DNA of 64,000 bases, taken from contig JAFGOA010000063.1 in the NCBI GenBank assembly GCA_016926735.1, positions 1-64,000 of the forward strand. The letters run 5' to 3'. Below the pieces are notes generated by a model, which was given only the letters and a program-made list of their open reading frames with translations, did not search any database and was not told where the DNA came from. This document shows, one piece after another, positions 16,468-24,768 of the stretch. Both the position numbers and the translations under genes were made by a program. Origin of the DNA: Promethearchaeota archaeon. Its GTDB lineage: Archaea > Asgardarchaeota > Lokiarchaeia > Sigyniarchaeales > SOKP01. Position 1 is the stretch's first letter, and each line of letters starts with the position of its first letter.

Positions 16468-18834
16468 TTATTCTCCCATTTTAACAACGATTTCATGACT
16501 TTTGTTATCATTAAAAATTGGAATTAAATTTCCATTAATATTTTTATTATCTACGATGATCTCTTGAATTCCTTTTGAGATATGATCTGGATTTTGAACA
16601 ATAATTTTATATATTGAATTTCTATAATTTCGAATCACATTAAATCCATTCCATGATTCGGGGATGCATGGATCAATCAGTAGACCTTTAAATTCAGGTC
16701 TTATACCAAGTATCCAATCTGTTGCTGCTTTTAATGTCCAAGCAGCTGTTCCTGTAAGCCATGAATTTCTTGCGTTTCCAAATTTAGGATGATCATTACC
16801 AGTAATCATTTGAGCAAAAACATAAGGTTCTGCCCTATGAATATCTGCGATATTATTTTTTGTTGTTGGTGCAATTTTTTCATAATATTCATAAGCATAA
16901 TTACCTCTACCTATAATACATTCTGCTATTTCAGCCCAAGGATTAGTATGACTAAAAATACTTCCATTTTCTTTAAGACCCGGTGTAAAAGAAGATATTC
17001 CTCCAAATTTAGGATAAAAACGTGAATAAGGGGGATTCAATAATTTTATTCCATAGTCTGTAACTAAATATTTTCTCACAGAATTCATACATTTTAAAGC
17101 TCTCTCTTTAGGTGCAATACCACTAAAAACAGCCCAAGATTGTGTATTGAGGAAAATTCTTCCTTCCTTATTTTTATGACTTCCTATTACTGTTCCATCA
17201 TCATCAAAAGCACGTATATACCATTCTCCATCCCATGCTTTTTTATTGAGAAGATCTTTCATTTCATCCGCAAGTTTTTTAAATTCTAAACAATCATCAT
17301 TAATACCTGATTGCTGTGCAATATCATACAAATCTAATAAAGCTTTATGGTATTGCATTGCAACCATTATACTTTCACCCTGTTTATGAGGTCCACGCAA
17401 TTGTAGAGTATCGTTCCAGTCCGCTGTACCAATCAATGGGAATCCATGGGGGCCTGTATGATTTTTAGTGAATTCTATAGCTCTTTTAAGATGATCATAC
17501 ATATTTTCTATAGTTCCTTCAACATAGGGTACATTTTCTTTCAAAATAGAATAGTCTCCTGTTTCTTTTATATAATTACTTAAGGCGAATATCATCCATA
17601 AATGATCATCACCAAAAAAAACTTGTTGCTGGTTTGTATAGTTAGGAAAATCTCCTTTTTTTGTTATTGGATAATATAAATGATATACCTTTCCGCTTTC
17701 AAATTGAATTCCTGCTGTTATTAATAGTTTCTGACGGACTTTTTTTGGAAGTCTATCACAAACCCCCAAAGTATCTTGATTAAAATCACGAAATCCTATA
17801 CCTCTCCCGATACCGGTTTCATAAAATGAAACATAACGAGACCAATCAAAAGTTGTTTTACATTGATATGGATTCCAGATATTTACAATTAAGTTAAAAT
17901 TTTTATCTGGTGTATTTGCTTCAAATCCTTTTAGGTAATTATTCCAATTATTTTTTAATTCTTTAAAAGAGGATTCAATCTTATCAATATTATCATATTT
18001 ACTTATAAATTCCTTTATCTTTGTTTTATTTTGAGAAAGTCCTAAAAGAAAAATCACCTTTTTAGTTTCATTTGGTTTTAAAGTTATTTTACTTGATGTT
18101 GCGGCTATAGGATTTCCACCTAAAGCTATAGAATTAGAACAAGCACCTTTTTCGACTCCAATAGGATTTTCTTCTGAACGATAATTTCCAATAAAGCTTT
18201 CTCTATCTCCATCATAAGTTTCTATATTATTGCTAGAATAAAAGAAAAATAATCCATTCAATAAGCTAAAAAGGTTATAAACCATTGAATTAATTTCCTC
18301 ATCATATTTTGAGACAGCAATATTTAGATTGTATTGTAAATCTTTTTGATCGCTATCAGCATCCCAAATACAAAATTCAGCATATGAGAATAGATCTAAA
18401 TTTTTTAATTTAGAAGTTTCATTTTTAACGGTTAATATCCATAACTCTAAATCATCATTTGGAGGTACAAAATACAACACTTCACTATTGATTCCTTGAT
18501 AAGAGGAACTGATTTTTGTATATCCAAGTCCATGAGCGCACTTATAATCATCGAGTTTTTTCATCGTTGGTTGCCAAGTAGGAGACCAATATTCGGATGT
18601 CTCTCTATCTCTTAAATATAAATATCTACCTGGGCGGTCTACTGGAATATTGTTATATCTATATCGAAGAATCCTATTTTCTTTTGGATCAATATAAAAA
18701 CTATAACCCCCTCCTGTATTAGAGACCATAGCACAATATTTTCCATTGTTAAGATAATTAATCCATGGTGTAGGTGTGTCTGGTCTAGTAATAATATATT
18801 CTCTATTATCTTCAGAAAAATAACCATAATTCAT
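16468..18834 (-). CDS. GH94 cellobiose/chitobiose phosphorylase family enzyme
   Basis: A 788-residue glycoside hydrolase family 94 phosphorylase. Such enzymes split a beta-linked disaccharide with phosphate into a sugar 1-phosphate and a free sugar. Seen: an N-terminal beta-sandwich with YGYFSEDNREYIITRPDTPTPW, GRYLYLRD, the (alpha/alpha)6 barrel with FFGDDHLWMIFAL, the catalytic acid segment GTADWNDTL near residue 470, and the C-terminal NSWLTGTAAWTLKAATDWILGIRPEF. The ends match full-length cellobiose phosphorylase. There is no signal peptide, so it works in the cytoplasm on imported sugar. Cellobiose is the first guess, and related substrates cannot be excluded. No sugar transporter is adjacent. 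Confidence 0.92.
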   Translation of the reverse strand: MNYGYFSEDNREYIITRPDTPTPWINYLNNGKYCAMVSNTGGGYSFYIDPKENRILRYRYNNIPVDRPGRYLYLRDRETSEYWSPTWQPTMKKLDDYKCAHGLGYTKISSSYQGINSEVLYFVPPNDDLELWILTVKNETSKLKNLDLFSYAEFCIWDADSDQKDLQYNLNIAVSKYDEEINSMVYNLFSLLNGLFFFYSSNNIETYDGDRESFIGNYRSEENPIGVEKGACSNSIALGGNPIAATSSKITLKPNETKKVIFLLGLSQNKTKIKEFISKYDNIDKIESSFKELKNNWNNYLKGFEANTPDKNFNLIVNIWNPYQCKTTFDWSRYVSFYETGIGRGIGFRDFNQDTLGVCDRLPKKVRQKLLITAGIQFESGKVYHLYYPITKKGDFPNYTNQQQVFFGDDHLWMIFALSNYIKETGDYSILKENVPYVEGTIENMYDHLKRAIEFTKNHTGPHGFPLIGTADWNDTLQLRGPHKQGESIMVAMQYHKALLDLYDIAQQSGINDDCLEFKKLADEMKDLLNKKAWDGEWYIRAFDDDGTVIGSHKNKEGRIFLNTQSWAVFSGIAPKERALKCMNSVRKYLVTDYGIKLLNPPYSRFYPKFGGISSFTPGLKENGSIFSHTNPWAEIAECIIGRGNYAYEYYEKIAPTTKNNIADIHRAEPYVFAQMITGNDHPKFGNARNSWLTGTAAWTLKAATDWILGIRPEFKGLLIDPCIPESWNGFNVIRNYRNSIYKIIVQNPDHISKGIQEIIVDNKNINGNLIPIFNDNKSHEIVVKMGE

Positions 18835-18967
18835 AAAAAAATCTCAAATTTAAGAAAAATTTGTATAATTATAACAATAAAGTAATATAAATTAAATTTT
18901 TTAAAATAAAGAATTAAAGCTAGATCTTATATTTTTTATATTACTTAATTAGAATAAAAAAAAAAAC

Positions 18968-20455
18968 ATGACTATCCACGAGACTAATATTCTTTTAGAA
19001 CCTCCTAACGAATATTTTATTCCAGAAATCTCTGCCAAATTTAAAAATGAAAATTTTATCTCATTAAAATATGCTGAGGGGATTTTTTCAAGATATATGA
19101 ATTTATGGAATAATATGCTTATATGGGGAGATAATAAGGATATTATGAATACTTTACTAAAAGACTATAAAGACAAAATAGACCTTATTTATATTGATCC
19201 TCCTTTTTTTACAGGTAGTGAATATAATAAGCGGATTTTTCTAAATAAGCAATATATTAAAAAAATTTCATATAATGACAAATGGAATAATAATTTAAAT
19301 TTATATTTAAATTTCCTTCAAGAAAGATTAAATATCATGAAAGATCTTTTATCAAAACAAGGATCGATCTATGTTCACCTCGATTGGCATGTCAACCATC
19401 ATATTAAACTTCTTATGGATAGAATATTTGGTACTGTAAATTTTAGAAATGAAATTATTTGGTTTTATCCTGCAGCATCCTCTCAAACAAAAAGATATTA
19501 TGTTCGATCATATGATTCTATTTTTTTTTACACAAAAACAAATGAATATATTTTTAATGATACCCCAGAGATTTACATGGATTATTCTAATCGGGTAAAG
19601 GATGCATTAAAAAAAGATCAAAATGGGATTTATTATCACAGAGGAGGAAGTCATGATGGTAAAAAATTAAAAAAAAAAATCTATTTAAATAAAAGAGGGA
19701 TATTTCCAAGAGATGTTTGGATAGATATTCCATACGTTAGAGCGAATACTCCTGAATATCAAGGTTTCTTTACACAAAAACCAGAAAGACTACTTAAGAG
19801 AATAATTTTAGCTTCTAGTAATAAAGATAGCATTGTTGCAGATTTTTTTTGTGGATCGGGAACAACTATTGCTGTAGCAGAAAAATTAGGACGAAAATGG
19901 ATTGGATGTGATAAAAATAAAGAATCAATAATTACAACTTGGAAGAGATTACTTGAATTAAATAACTCTAATGATTTGTTAAATTGGAATGATAAATATA
20001 AAATATCCCTTAATCCATTTAAGTTATTTAATATGAATAAAAAAAAAAAAGAAGTTAAAATTCCTAAAAAAATATTCAAAATTAATAATAAGAAGCACTT
20101 AGACTCTCTTTCGAAATCTGAGTCTAATATTGAATTAGATATTAAGAGAAATAAAAATAAAATAAAGCTAGAATTTGTTAATTTCAATGTCCCTTATTTT
20201 GATTTGCTTAATGATGATGTAAAATTATCTATAAAAGATTGGTATGAATTGATTGATTCCATTTCCATCGATTTTAATTATAGAAATGAAATTTTTAAAC
20301 CAACTTGGATTTCATATAAAACCCCAAAAAAAAGGAAATTATCTCTTGAAACTGGAGAATTTGAATATGAAGAACATAATTCTTATACTCTTAAAATAAA
20401 AGTAATTGATTTTCTTGGATTTGAAACAATGAAAAATATCACTATTAATACTTAA
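18968..20455 (+). CDS. DNA adenine methyltransferase, beta class (type III Mod-like), orphan
   Basis: A 495-residue amino-methyltransferase. Motif IV IDPPFFTG (Asp77-Phe80) comes before the SAM-binding motif I VADFFCGSGTT (about 290-300), the order of beta-class enzymes such as type III Mod subunits. Between them lie a YVHLDWHVNHHIKLLMD helix and a target-recognition region. Residues 350-495 form an extra C-terminal domain with a lysine-rich linker and an all-beta end of unknown role. No Res helicase or other restriction gene flanks it, so it is probably an orphan methyltransferase with a regulatory or protective role. The sequence specificity cannot be read. It is convergent with truD. Confidence 0.88.
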   Translation: MTIHETNILLEPPNEYFIPEISAKFKNENFISLKYAEGIFSRYMNLWNNMLIWGDNKDIMNTLLKDYKDKIDLIYIDPPFFTGSEYNKRIFLNKQYIKKISYNDKWNNNLNLYLNFLQERLNIMKDLLSKQGSIYVHLDWHVNHHIKLLMDRIFGTVNFRNEIIWFYPAASSQTKRYYVRSYDSIFFYTKTNEYIFNDTPEIYMDYSNRVKDALKKDQNGIYYHRGGSHDGKKLKKKIYLNKRGIFPRDVWIDIPYVRANTPEYQGFFTQKPERLLKRIILASSNKDSIVADFFCGSGTTIAVAEKLGRKWIGCDKNKESIITTWKRLLELNNSNDLLNWNDKYKISLNPFKLFNMNKKKKEVKIPKKIFKINNKKHLDSLSKSESNIELDIKRNKNKIKLEFVNFNVPYFDLLNDDVKLSIKDWYELIDSISIDFNYRNEIFKPTWISYKTPKKRKLSLETGEFEYEEHNSYTLKIKVIDFLGFETMKNITINT

Positions 20456-20488
20456 ACAGTTTATTTACACTTTAAAAGTAATACAAAT

Positions 20489-21880
20489 TTAAGTTGATTT
20501 TATTAATTCTCTAAGAAGCATTGTAGCATAAGAACCTTTATTTAAAGAGAATTCGAATTTTAGCTTCTTGTTTTCTGGATAAATTTCATCCTCAACAATT
20601 TTTATTATTTTAAGACCAATTGGTTTTATTGTGATTGCTCTATATGATCCTTTCATTTTAAATTTTTCAAAAAATTCACTTTGAAAAATTTCTGAACTGA
20701 TTCCTTCTTCATCTATAATCTTTTGAAATATATCTTCCATAAGTGGAAATTCACTAAGATCTGTATGATATCCTACAATTGGAGCCACAATAACGGCTTT
20801 ATCTAACTCAATAGCTTTTTTTAAGAATTGATCATAACTCTCTCCAAAAATATAACTTACATTTGTAATATTTCCTTTTGTATCATCTAAAATACAGACT
20901 CGATCACCTTCAATTGGGTTAAATAATGAAATTCCCTTTTTAACTCTTAAAGAAAGCATTTTATTAAATATATATGATTGAAATGCATTAACTATTAGAT
21001 TAAGAACATTTGGATTTAACCTTTTAAAAGCACCCTCAAAATCATTAGGATTATTTATTATATGATATATAAGTTTACTTTCATAGGATAAGCTTTTGGG
21101 AAATTCTCTATAAAGTTGTTGAAGAGCCTCTGGGGTATTTAAAGATAATCCAATATTGTTTCTAATTTTACTTAATTCTATATTTTCTGTAGAGTATGTA
21201 TTACTCACAAATTCTTTGAAAGCACTCTCATAATCTCCCTCTAATAAAAACCTCCCAATAAGGTGAGAATTTGGACGATAAGTGCCAAATCTTTGCAATC
21301 CAAAGAAGTTAGGGATTCCTTTTTTTGACAATATATCAAAAATTTGATTTATTTTAAATTCTAAATTCTCTTTATTTTCAATATTTCTAATTGTAATACT
21401 AAAATTATTTCCCCTATTGCTTCCTAACATCACAGGTTTTTTAGAAGGATAAATGGATCGTATAAAAGTATCTCTTAATTTAAGCTTTTTAAGCTCTTTA
21501 ATATAGTTTCCTCGTATTGAAATCTTCTGTACACTTATAGAACATTTATCTTTCAATCCAGAGTAGAAAATATGCTCTTTTGGTATATGTAATGCTCTTC
21601 TTATCTCTTTAAGTGCATTGAATGTGTCTTTATTAATTTTAATTAGATTAAAATTCGTAAATTTGTCTTTTTTTTCTGAATATGAAGGACTTTCTCTATC
21701 TTCTTTTATTTCTAAAATCTGCCCTGATTCCGTTATCTCTTTTACAATAAAATCTTTAAAATTATCCTTATAAATTCCCCCTATTCCCTCTATTTCAGGA
21801 GTTGAATAGATTTGTATTCCTGTAAAATTCTCTATCTCTTTCTCATTATCTGCATTTTTAAAAGTATAATTAAAATTCAT
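20489..21880 (-). CDS. truD: tRNA pseudouridine synthase TruD
   Basis: A 463-residue TruD-family pseudouridine synthase, which modifies U13 of tRNA in bacteria and more positions through the eukaryotic relative Pus7. Seen: FYSGLKDKCSISVQKISI with the catalytic Asp at about residue 111, NFFGLQRFGTYRPNSHLIGRFLL, and NAFQSYIFNKMLSLRVKKG. The length includes the TRUD insertion domain between about residues 210 and 360, as in archaeal members. It lies 25 bp after pth2 on the same strand, an arrangement known from other archaea. The call is secure. Confidence 0.95.
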   Translation of the reverse strand: MNFNYTFKNADNEKEIENFTGIQIYSTPEIEGIGGIYKDNFKDFIVKEITESGQILEIKEDRESPSYSEKKDKFTNFNLIKINKDTFNALKEIRRALHIPKEHIFYSGLKDKCSISVQKISIRGNYIKELKKLKLRDTFIRSIYPSKKPVMLGSNRGNNFSITIRNIENKENLEFKINQIFDILSKKGIPNFFGLQRFGTYRPNSHLIGRFLLEGDYESAFKEFVSNTYSTENIELSKIRNNIGLSLNTPEALQQLYREFPKSLSYESKLIYHIINNPNDFEGAFKRLNPNVLNLIVNAFQSYIFNKMLSLRVKKGISLFNPIEGDRVCILDDTKGNITNVSYIFGESYDQFLKKAIELDKAVIVAPIVGYHTDLSEFPLMEDIFQKIIDEEGISSEIFQSEFFEKFKMKGSYRAITIKPIGLKIIKIVEDEIYPENKKLKFEFSLNKGSYATMLLRELIKST

Positions 21881-21905
21881 AGATAATCAATTTTCTAGAT
21901 TTTGA

Positions 21906-22262
21906 TTATAATAGTTTAAGATTCCCAGTTATCTTATCAATCTTATTTGATAAATCTGGACCGATTCCTAGAGCTGTGGTGGTTCCTGGTTCTAATTGAG
22001 TCAATCCTGCATCATTTATTATAGAACAGATAATATTATTTCTTTTTAATTTTCCAAATATATCCTCTAATTCTTCAAGACTTTGTATTTTCAGAACAAC
22101 CTTCTTTTGACCCGAATTTATCCAATCTTTCCATATTTTTGTATTCTCTTTTCTAACCCTATTTGAAGAACTAATGCTTGCATGACAGGCCTGAGCACAC
22201 TTTTTTCCTGCTCCCATCTTTAAATCGGTTCTGATAACAATTATTTGCTTTATTTCTTCCAT
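21906..22262 (-). CDS. pth2: Peptidyl-tRNA hydrolase 2
   Basis: A 118-residue Pth2 enzyme, which releases the tRNA from prematurely dropped peptidyl-tRNA. Seen: IIVIRTDLKMGAGKKCAQACHAS (Lys and His of the active-site face), KVVLKIQSLEEL, and DAGLTQLEPGTTTALGIGP, the conserved C-terminal signature. The length is exactly that of the archaeal/eukaryotic family. It sits directly before truD and 106 bp after the NusA-like gene, all on the same strand. Confidence 0.96.
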   Translation of the reverse strand: MEEIKQIIVIRTDLKMGAGKKCAQACHASISSSNRVRKENTKIWKDWINSGQKKVVLKIQSLEELEDIFGKLKRNNIICSIINDAGLTQLEPGTTTALGIGPDLSNKIDKITGNLKLL

Positions 22263-22368
22263 AAAATTAATCCTATTGTTAAATTAAATTCCTTCATTAT
22301 TTATATCCTTTATAATATATAAGGATTTTAGGAAATTGAATAAAAATTGGAAAATAAGTTCTTAAAGT

Positions 22369-22878
22369 TTATTCATATTCTATTCTTACTATTTCTTCAG
22401 TTAATTCCATTACAAGCTCTTCTAACTCTTCTTTTGTAAAAAGAATTCGATCAATATCTTGTTTTTGGAGCACTGCCCGAAATTCAGTATCTCCAGTAGC
22501 TAAAAAGATTTCATTTAAAGATTTTACTTTCCCCGGTGAGATTAAAGCTTCAATTACTAGTCTAGGGTTATTGATTTTCTCAATTAGAATAATCTGATCT
22601 ATCTCATAGTTTTCTTTTATCCAATTTAATAGATCTTGCGAAAATTTTAATTTATCTCCCTTTCCTATAACAATAATAACAACATCCTCATAATCTATAG
22701 CTTTATAAAAGGATATTTTTTCTAAAAAACTAAACTTTCCACTCTCCTCTAATTCAAGTAAATCCTTCGCTAAATCTAATTCAAATGAAGTGATCTGTTC
22801 TTCATCCAATTTCTCTTGACAACTGGTACATAAAAATCCAGATTTTATACAGGTCTCACATGCAGGGAGAAATTTCAT
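22369..22878 (-). CDS. Archaeal zinc-ribbon/KH-like protein (NusA-like family)
   Basis: A 169-residue protein with an N-terminal CETCIKSGFLCTSCQEKL zinc knuckle (two CxxC pairs, residues 7-20), a helical linker, and alpha-beta repeats ending in LFTKEELEELVMELT. I recall archaeal proteins with this layout annotated as NusA-like, with a KH-type domain after the cysteines, but the GxxG loop of a classical KH is not obvious here, so the KH part may be degenerate. It lies 13 bp after the eL38 gene and precedes pth2-truD. The context is translation/RNA, which suits an RNA-binding role. The exact function is not known. Confidence 0.6.
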   Translation of the reverse strand: MKFLPACETCIKSGFLCTSCQEKLDEEQITSFELDLAKDLLELEESGKFSFLEKISFYKAIDYEDVVIIVIGKGDKLKFSQDLLNWIKENYEIDQIILIEKINNPRLVIEALISPGKVKSLNEIFLATGDTEFRAVLQKQDIDRILFTKEELEELVMELTEEIVRIEYE

Positions 22879-22891
22879 AATAAAAAACCAT

Positions 22892-23095
22892 TTATAATTC
22901 TATTATGTCGCAACCAACATCTCTTAATAATCTTTCAGCAGAGCCAGGATCAGTTTTAAAGGTATATAATGACTTTTTTGTTCTTAATTTTAATTTAACA
23001 ATATCTTTTACTCTTATTACTCGACAATGAACTGCTCGATCTGATATCTTTATAAACTCTTCTTCACTAAATATTTCTTTTGGCAATTTAAACAA
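22892..23095 (-). CDS. rpl38e: Ribosomal protein eL38
   Basis: A 67-residue protein matching the large-subunit ribosomal protein eL38, which is restricted to eukaryotes and some archaea. Seen: the conserved run CRVIRVKDIVKLKLRTKK followed by SLYTFKT and a C-terminal helix ending in CDIIEL. The start is TTG at 23095. A second in-frame TTG at 23086 would give MPKEIF, the usual beginning of archaeal eL38, and may be the real start. It opens a four-gene operon (eL38, NusA-like, pth2, truD) and is divergent from eL40. Confidence 0.9.
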   Translation of the reverse strand: MFKLPKEIFSEEEFIKISDRAVHCRVIRVKDIVKLKLRTKKSLYTFKTDPGSAERLLRDVGCDIIEL

Positions 23096-23306
23096 CTATA
23101 ATATTTGTTATTGAAATAAATCCTTAGTATGTATTATCTTATTATTTATTAAATTTTAATTTTATCACTTGTGTTTTCTTAGAAGAATTATCCATCTCCA
23201 AAATTCTAACAGATTCAAAAATTTTATTTTATATGTATTTTTTCTTATATTAATCTCGAAGAGACTGGTTTTGTATAAAAAATAAATAAATAAAAATTGA
23301 ATTATC

Positions 23307-23468
23307 ATGCCACTTGATGACCCATATAAAAAAACAATTGCTCGCCATCACTTACTCATGAAAACAGTCTGCAGAAAATGTGGTTCTTTAAACCCATTAA
23401 AAGCAAAAAAATGCAGAAGATGTCATAGTAAGGATTTACGATTAAAGAAAAGAGAAGTATCAAAATAA
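23307..23468 (+). CDS. rpl40e: Ribosomal protein eL40
   Basis: A short gene of 53 residues encoding eL40, a zinc-binding large-subunit protein. Seen: [18 protein letters not shown], then [19 protein letters not shown], with CxxC and CxxC ten residues apart, and a basic tail [13 protein letters not shown]. It has the expected archaeal length and no ubiquitin fusion, unlike eukaryotic eL40. The gene is divergent from eL38, and the 211 bp between them must carry both promoters. It is convergent with the next gene, 4 bp away. Confidence 0.95.
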   Translation: MPLDDPYKKTIARHHLLMKTVCRKCGSLNPLKAKKCRRCHSKDLRLKKREVSK

Positions 23469-23472
23469 TTTA

Positions 23473-23706
23473 TCAAACTGGTGAATCCTCACCAAAAAAT
23501 AGTTTTCTCTTTAATACTTTAATTTTAAGCTTTTCAATAACTTTTTCTATTTCCAAGATTTCTTCATAGTTTAATTTATCAAAAAAGATATCCTTAATAT
23601 AATTTTCACAGAAGTCTAATTCGGGATTAAAATATATTGAATATTTTAATAGTAGATCTATTTTTCTTTTTTGTAGATTTGGAATTAGATTTAAAGTTTC
23701 ATGCAC
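23473..23706 (-). CDS. Small hypothetical protein
   Basis: A 77-residue charged protein I do not recognise. It is mostly helical, with one cysteine and a run of lysines near the C-terminus (KLKIKVLKRKLFF). It ends 4 bp from the end of the eL40 gene on the other strand. An 88 bp gap separates it from the methyltransferase gene upstream on the same strand, so they may share a transcript. Composition and the ATG start support a real gene, with moderate confidence. Confidence 0.5.
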   Translation of the reverse strand: MHETLNLIPNLQKRKIDLLLKYSIYFNPELDFCENYIKDIFFDKLNYEEILEIEKVIEKLKIKVLKRKLFFGEDSPV

Positions 23707-23794
23707 TTTTTACCATAAAATTACATCATCTTTTTCCAATAATTCTTTTAAAACTTCCATATATCCATTAGTTTTGGTTTATATTTTGATGTTA

Positions 23795-24403
23795 TTATCG
23801 TTTTTGGAATATATAACAACGCCAACTCATATTATATATTTTTTTATCCAAAAATCCTTCTCGAACAAATTTAAATGAGCACTGACTTAGAATAAAATTT
23901 AATTTCTCAAATGAATAGAGATAAATCTTACGATCATAAATCTTATCTGCATTTTTAAATTTATCAATTCTTTCTCCTTGTCCATCTTGTGTAATAATCT
24001 CAATAAATCCCCCATCTCCTAATAAATTATAAAGAATTCGAAATAATTTAGGCATTTGTCCCTCTGAAATATGAATAATTGAACCTGAAGAAAAAATTCC
24101 ATCAAATAATCCTAAACTCTCATCTAACTCAAAAAAGTTTTTAACTAAAAAAGTACATTGTGGTGTCTTTTTTTTTGCAATCCTTATTGATTCTTCACTA
24201 AAATCTACTCCAACAACTTCTGCGCCTAAAGAGTGTAATCTCATACTTTCATGACCTGTACCACATCCTAAATCTAATATTTTAGGAGAATCATTAAAAT
24301 TAGATAAGAAATCTTTTATTGTTGGTAAAAGAATATTATTTGGATACCATTCTTCAGCACATTTTTCAGCATTTAGATCATAAAACCTTTTGATATTGTT
24401 CAT
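23795..24403 (-). CDS. Class I SAM-dependent methyltransferase
   Basis: A 202-residue Rossmann-fold methyltransferase. Seen: motif I ILDLGCGTGHESMRL, the acidic end of strand 2 in VVGVDFSEESI, motif II/III region FDGIFSSGSIIHI, and a C-terminal strand pair. The order fits UbiE/small-molecule methyltransferases. There is no substrate-specific motif, so the acceptor is unknown. It lies upstream of a small hypothetical gene on the same strand. Confidence 0.88.
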   Translation of the reverse strand: MNNIKRFYDLNAEKCAEEWYPNNILLPTIKDFLSNFNDSPKILDLGCGTGHESMRLHSLGAEVVGVDFSEESIRIAKKKTPQCTFLVKNFFELDESLGLFDGIFSSGSIIHISEGQMPKLFRILYNLLGDGGFIEIITQDGQGERIDKFKNADKIYDRKIYLYSFEKLNFILSQCSFKFVREGFLDKKIYNMSWRCYIFQKR

Positions 24404-24768
24404 GCTTCTCTCTTTAAAAAAAATACAACTTTATTTTTAACTTTTCTATTCATTTGAAATCTATTTTTGAGACTGTAAAATTAAAAATTAATTTCATGGA
24501 TTTTCTTAATACAGTAAATAAAAAAATAAAAGAAAAAAAAGTAAGAATAAAATCTTATTCATACTTCCATTTCCTTTATTTCTTTATTTCCAACCAAAAA
24601 ATAGTCTTTCGCCCAATATCCTTTACTAAGTAAAGACAAGTTAGATTAATTTAAATGATTTGAGGTACACTTTTCTAATTATTATACTATATAAACAGAA
24701 AAAAAAGAGTAGAAATACCTATAATGTAAAAAATACGGAAAATATTTATTATTGAGATACATTATTAT
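24404..24768. other. Intergenic region with a short coding-like stretch
   Basis: About 365 bases without a firm gene. On the - strand, 24559-24639 reads as a 26-residue peptide containing LSKGYWAKDYFLVGNKEI, starting at TTG and ending in TGA. The composition (Trp, Tyr, Gly, charged residues) is protein-like, so it may be a micro-ORF or a gene remnant. Nothing else is seen. Confidence 0.3.
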
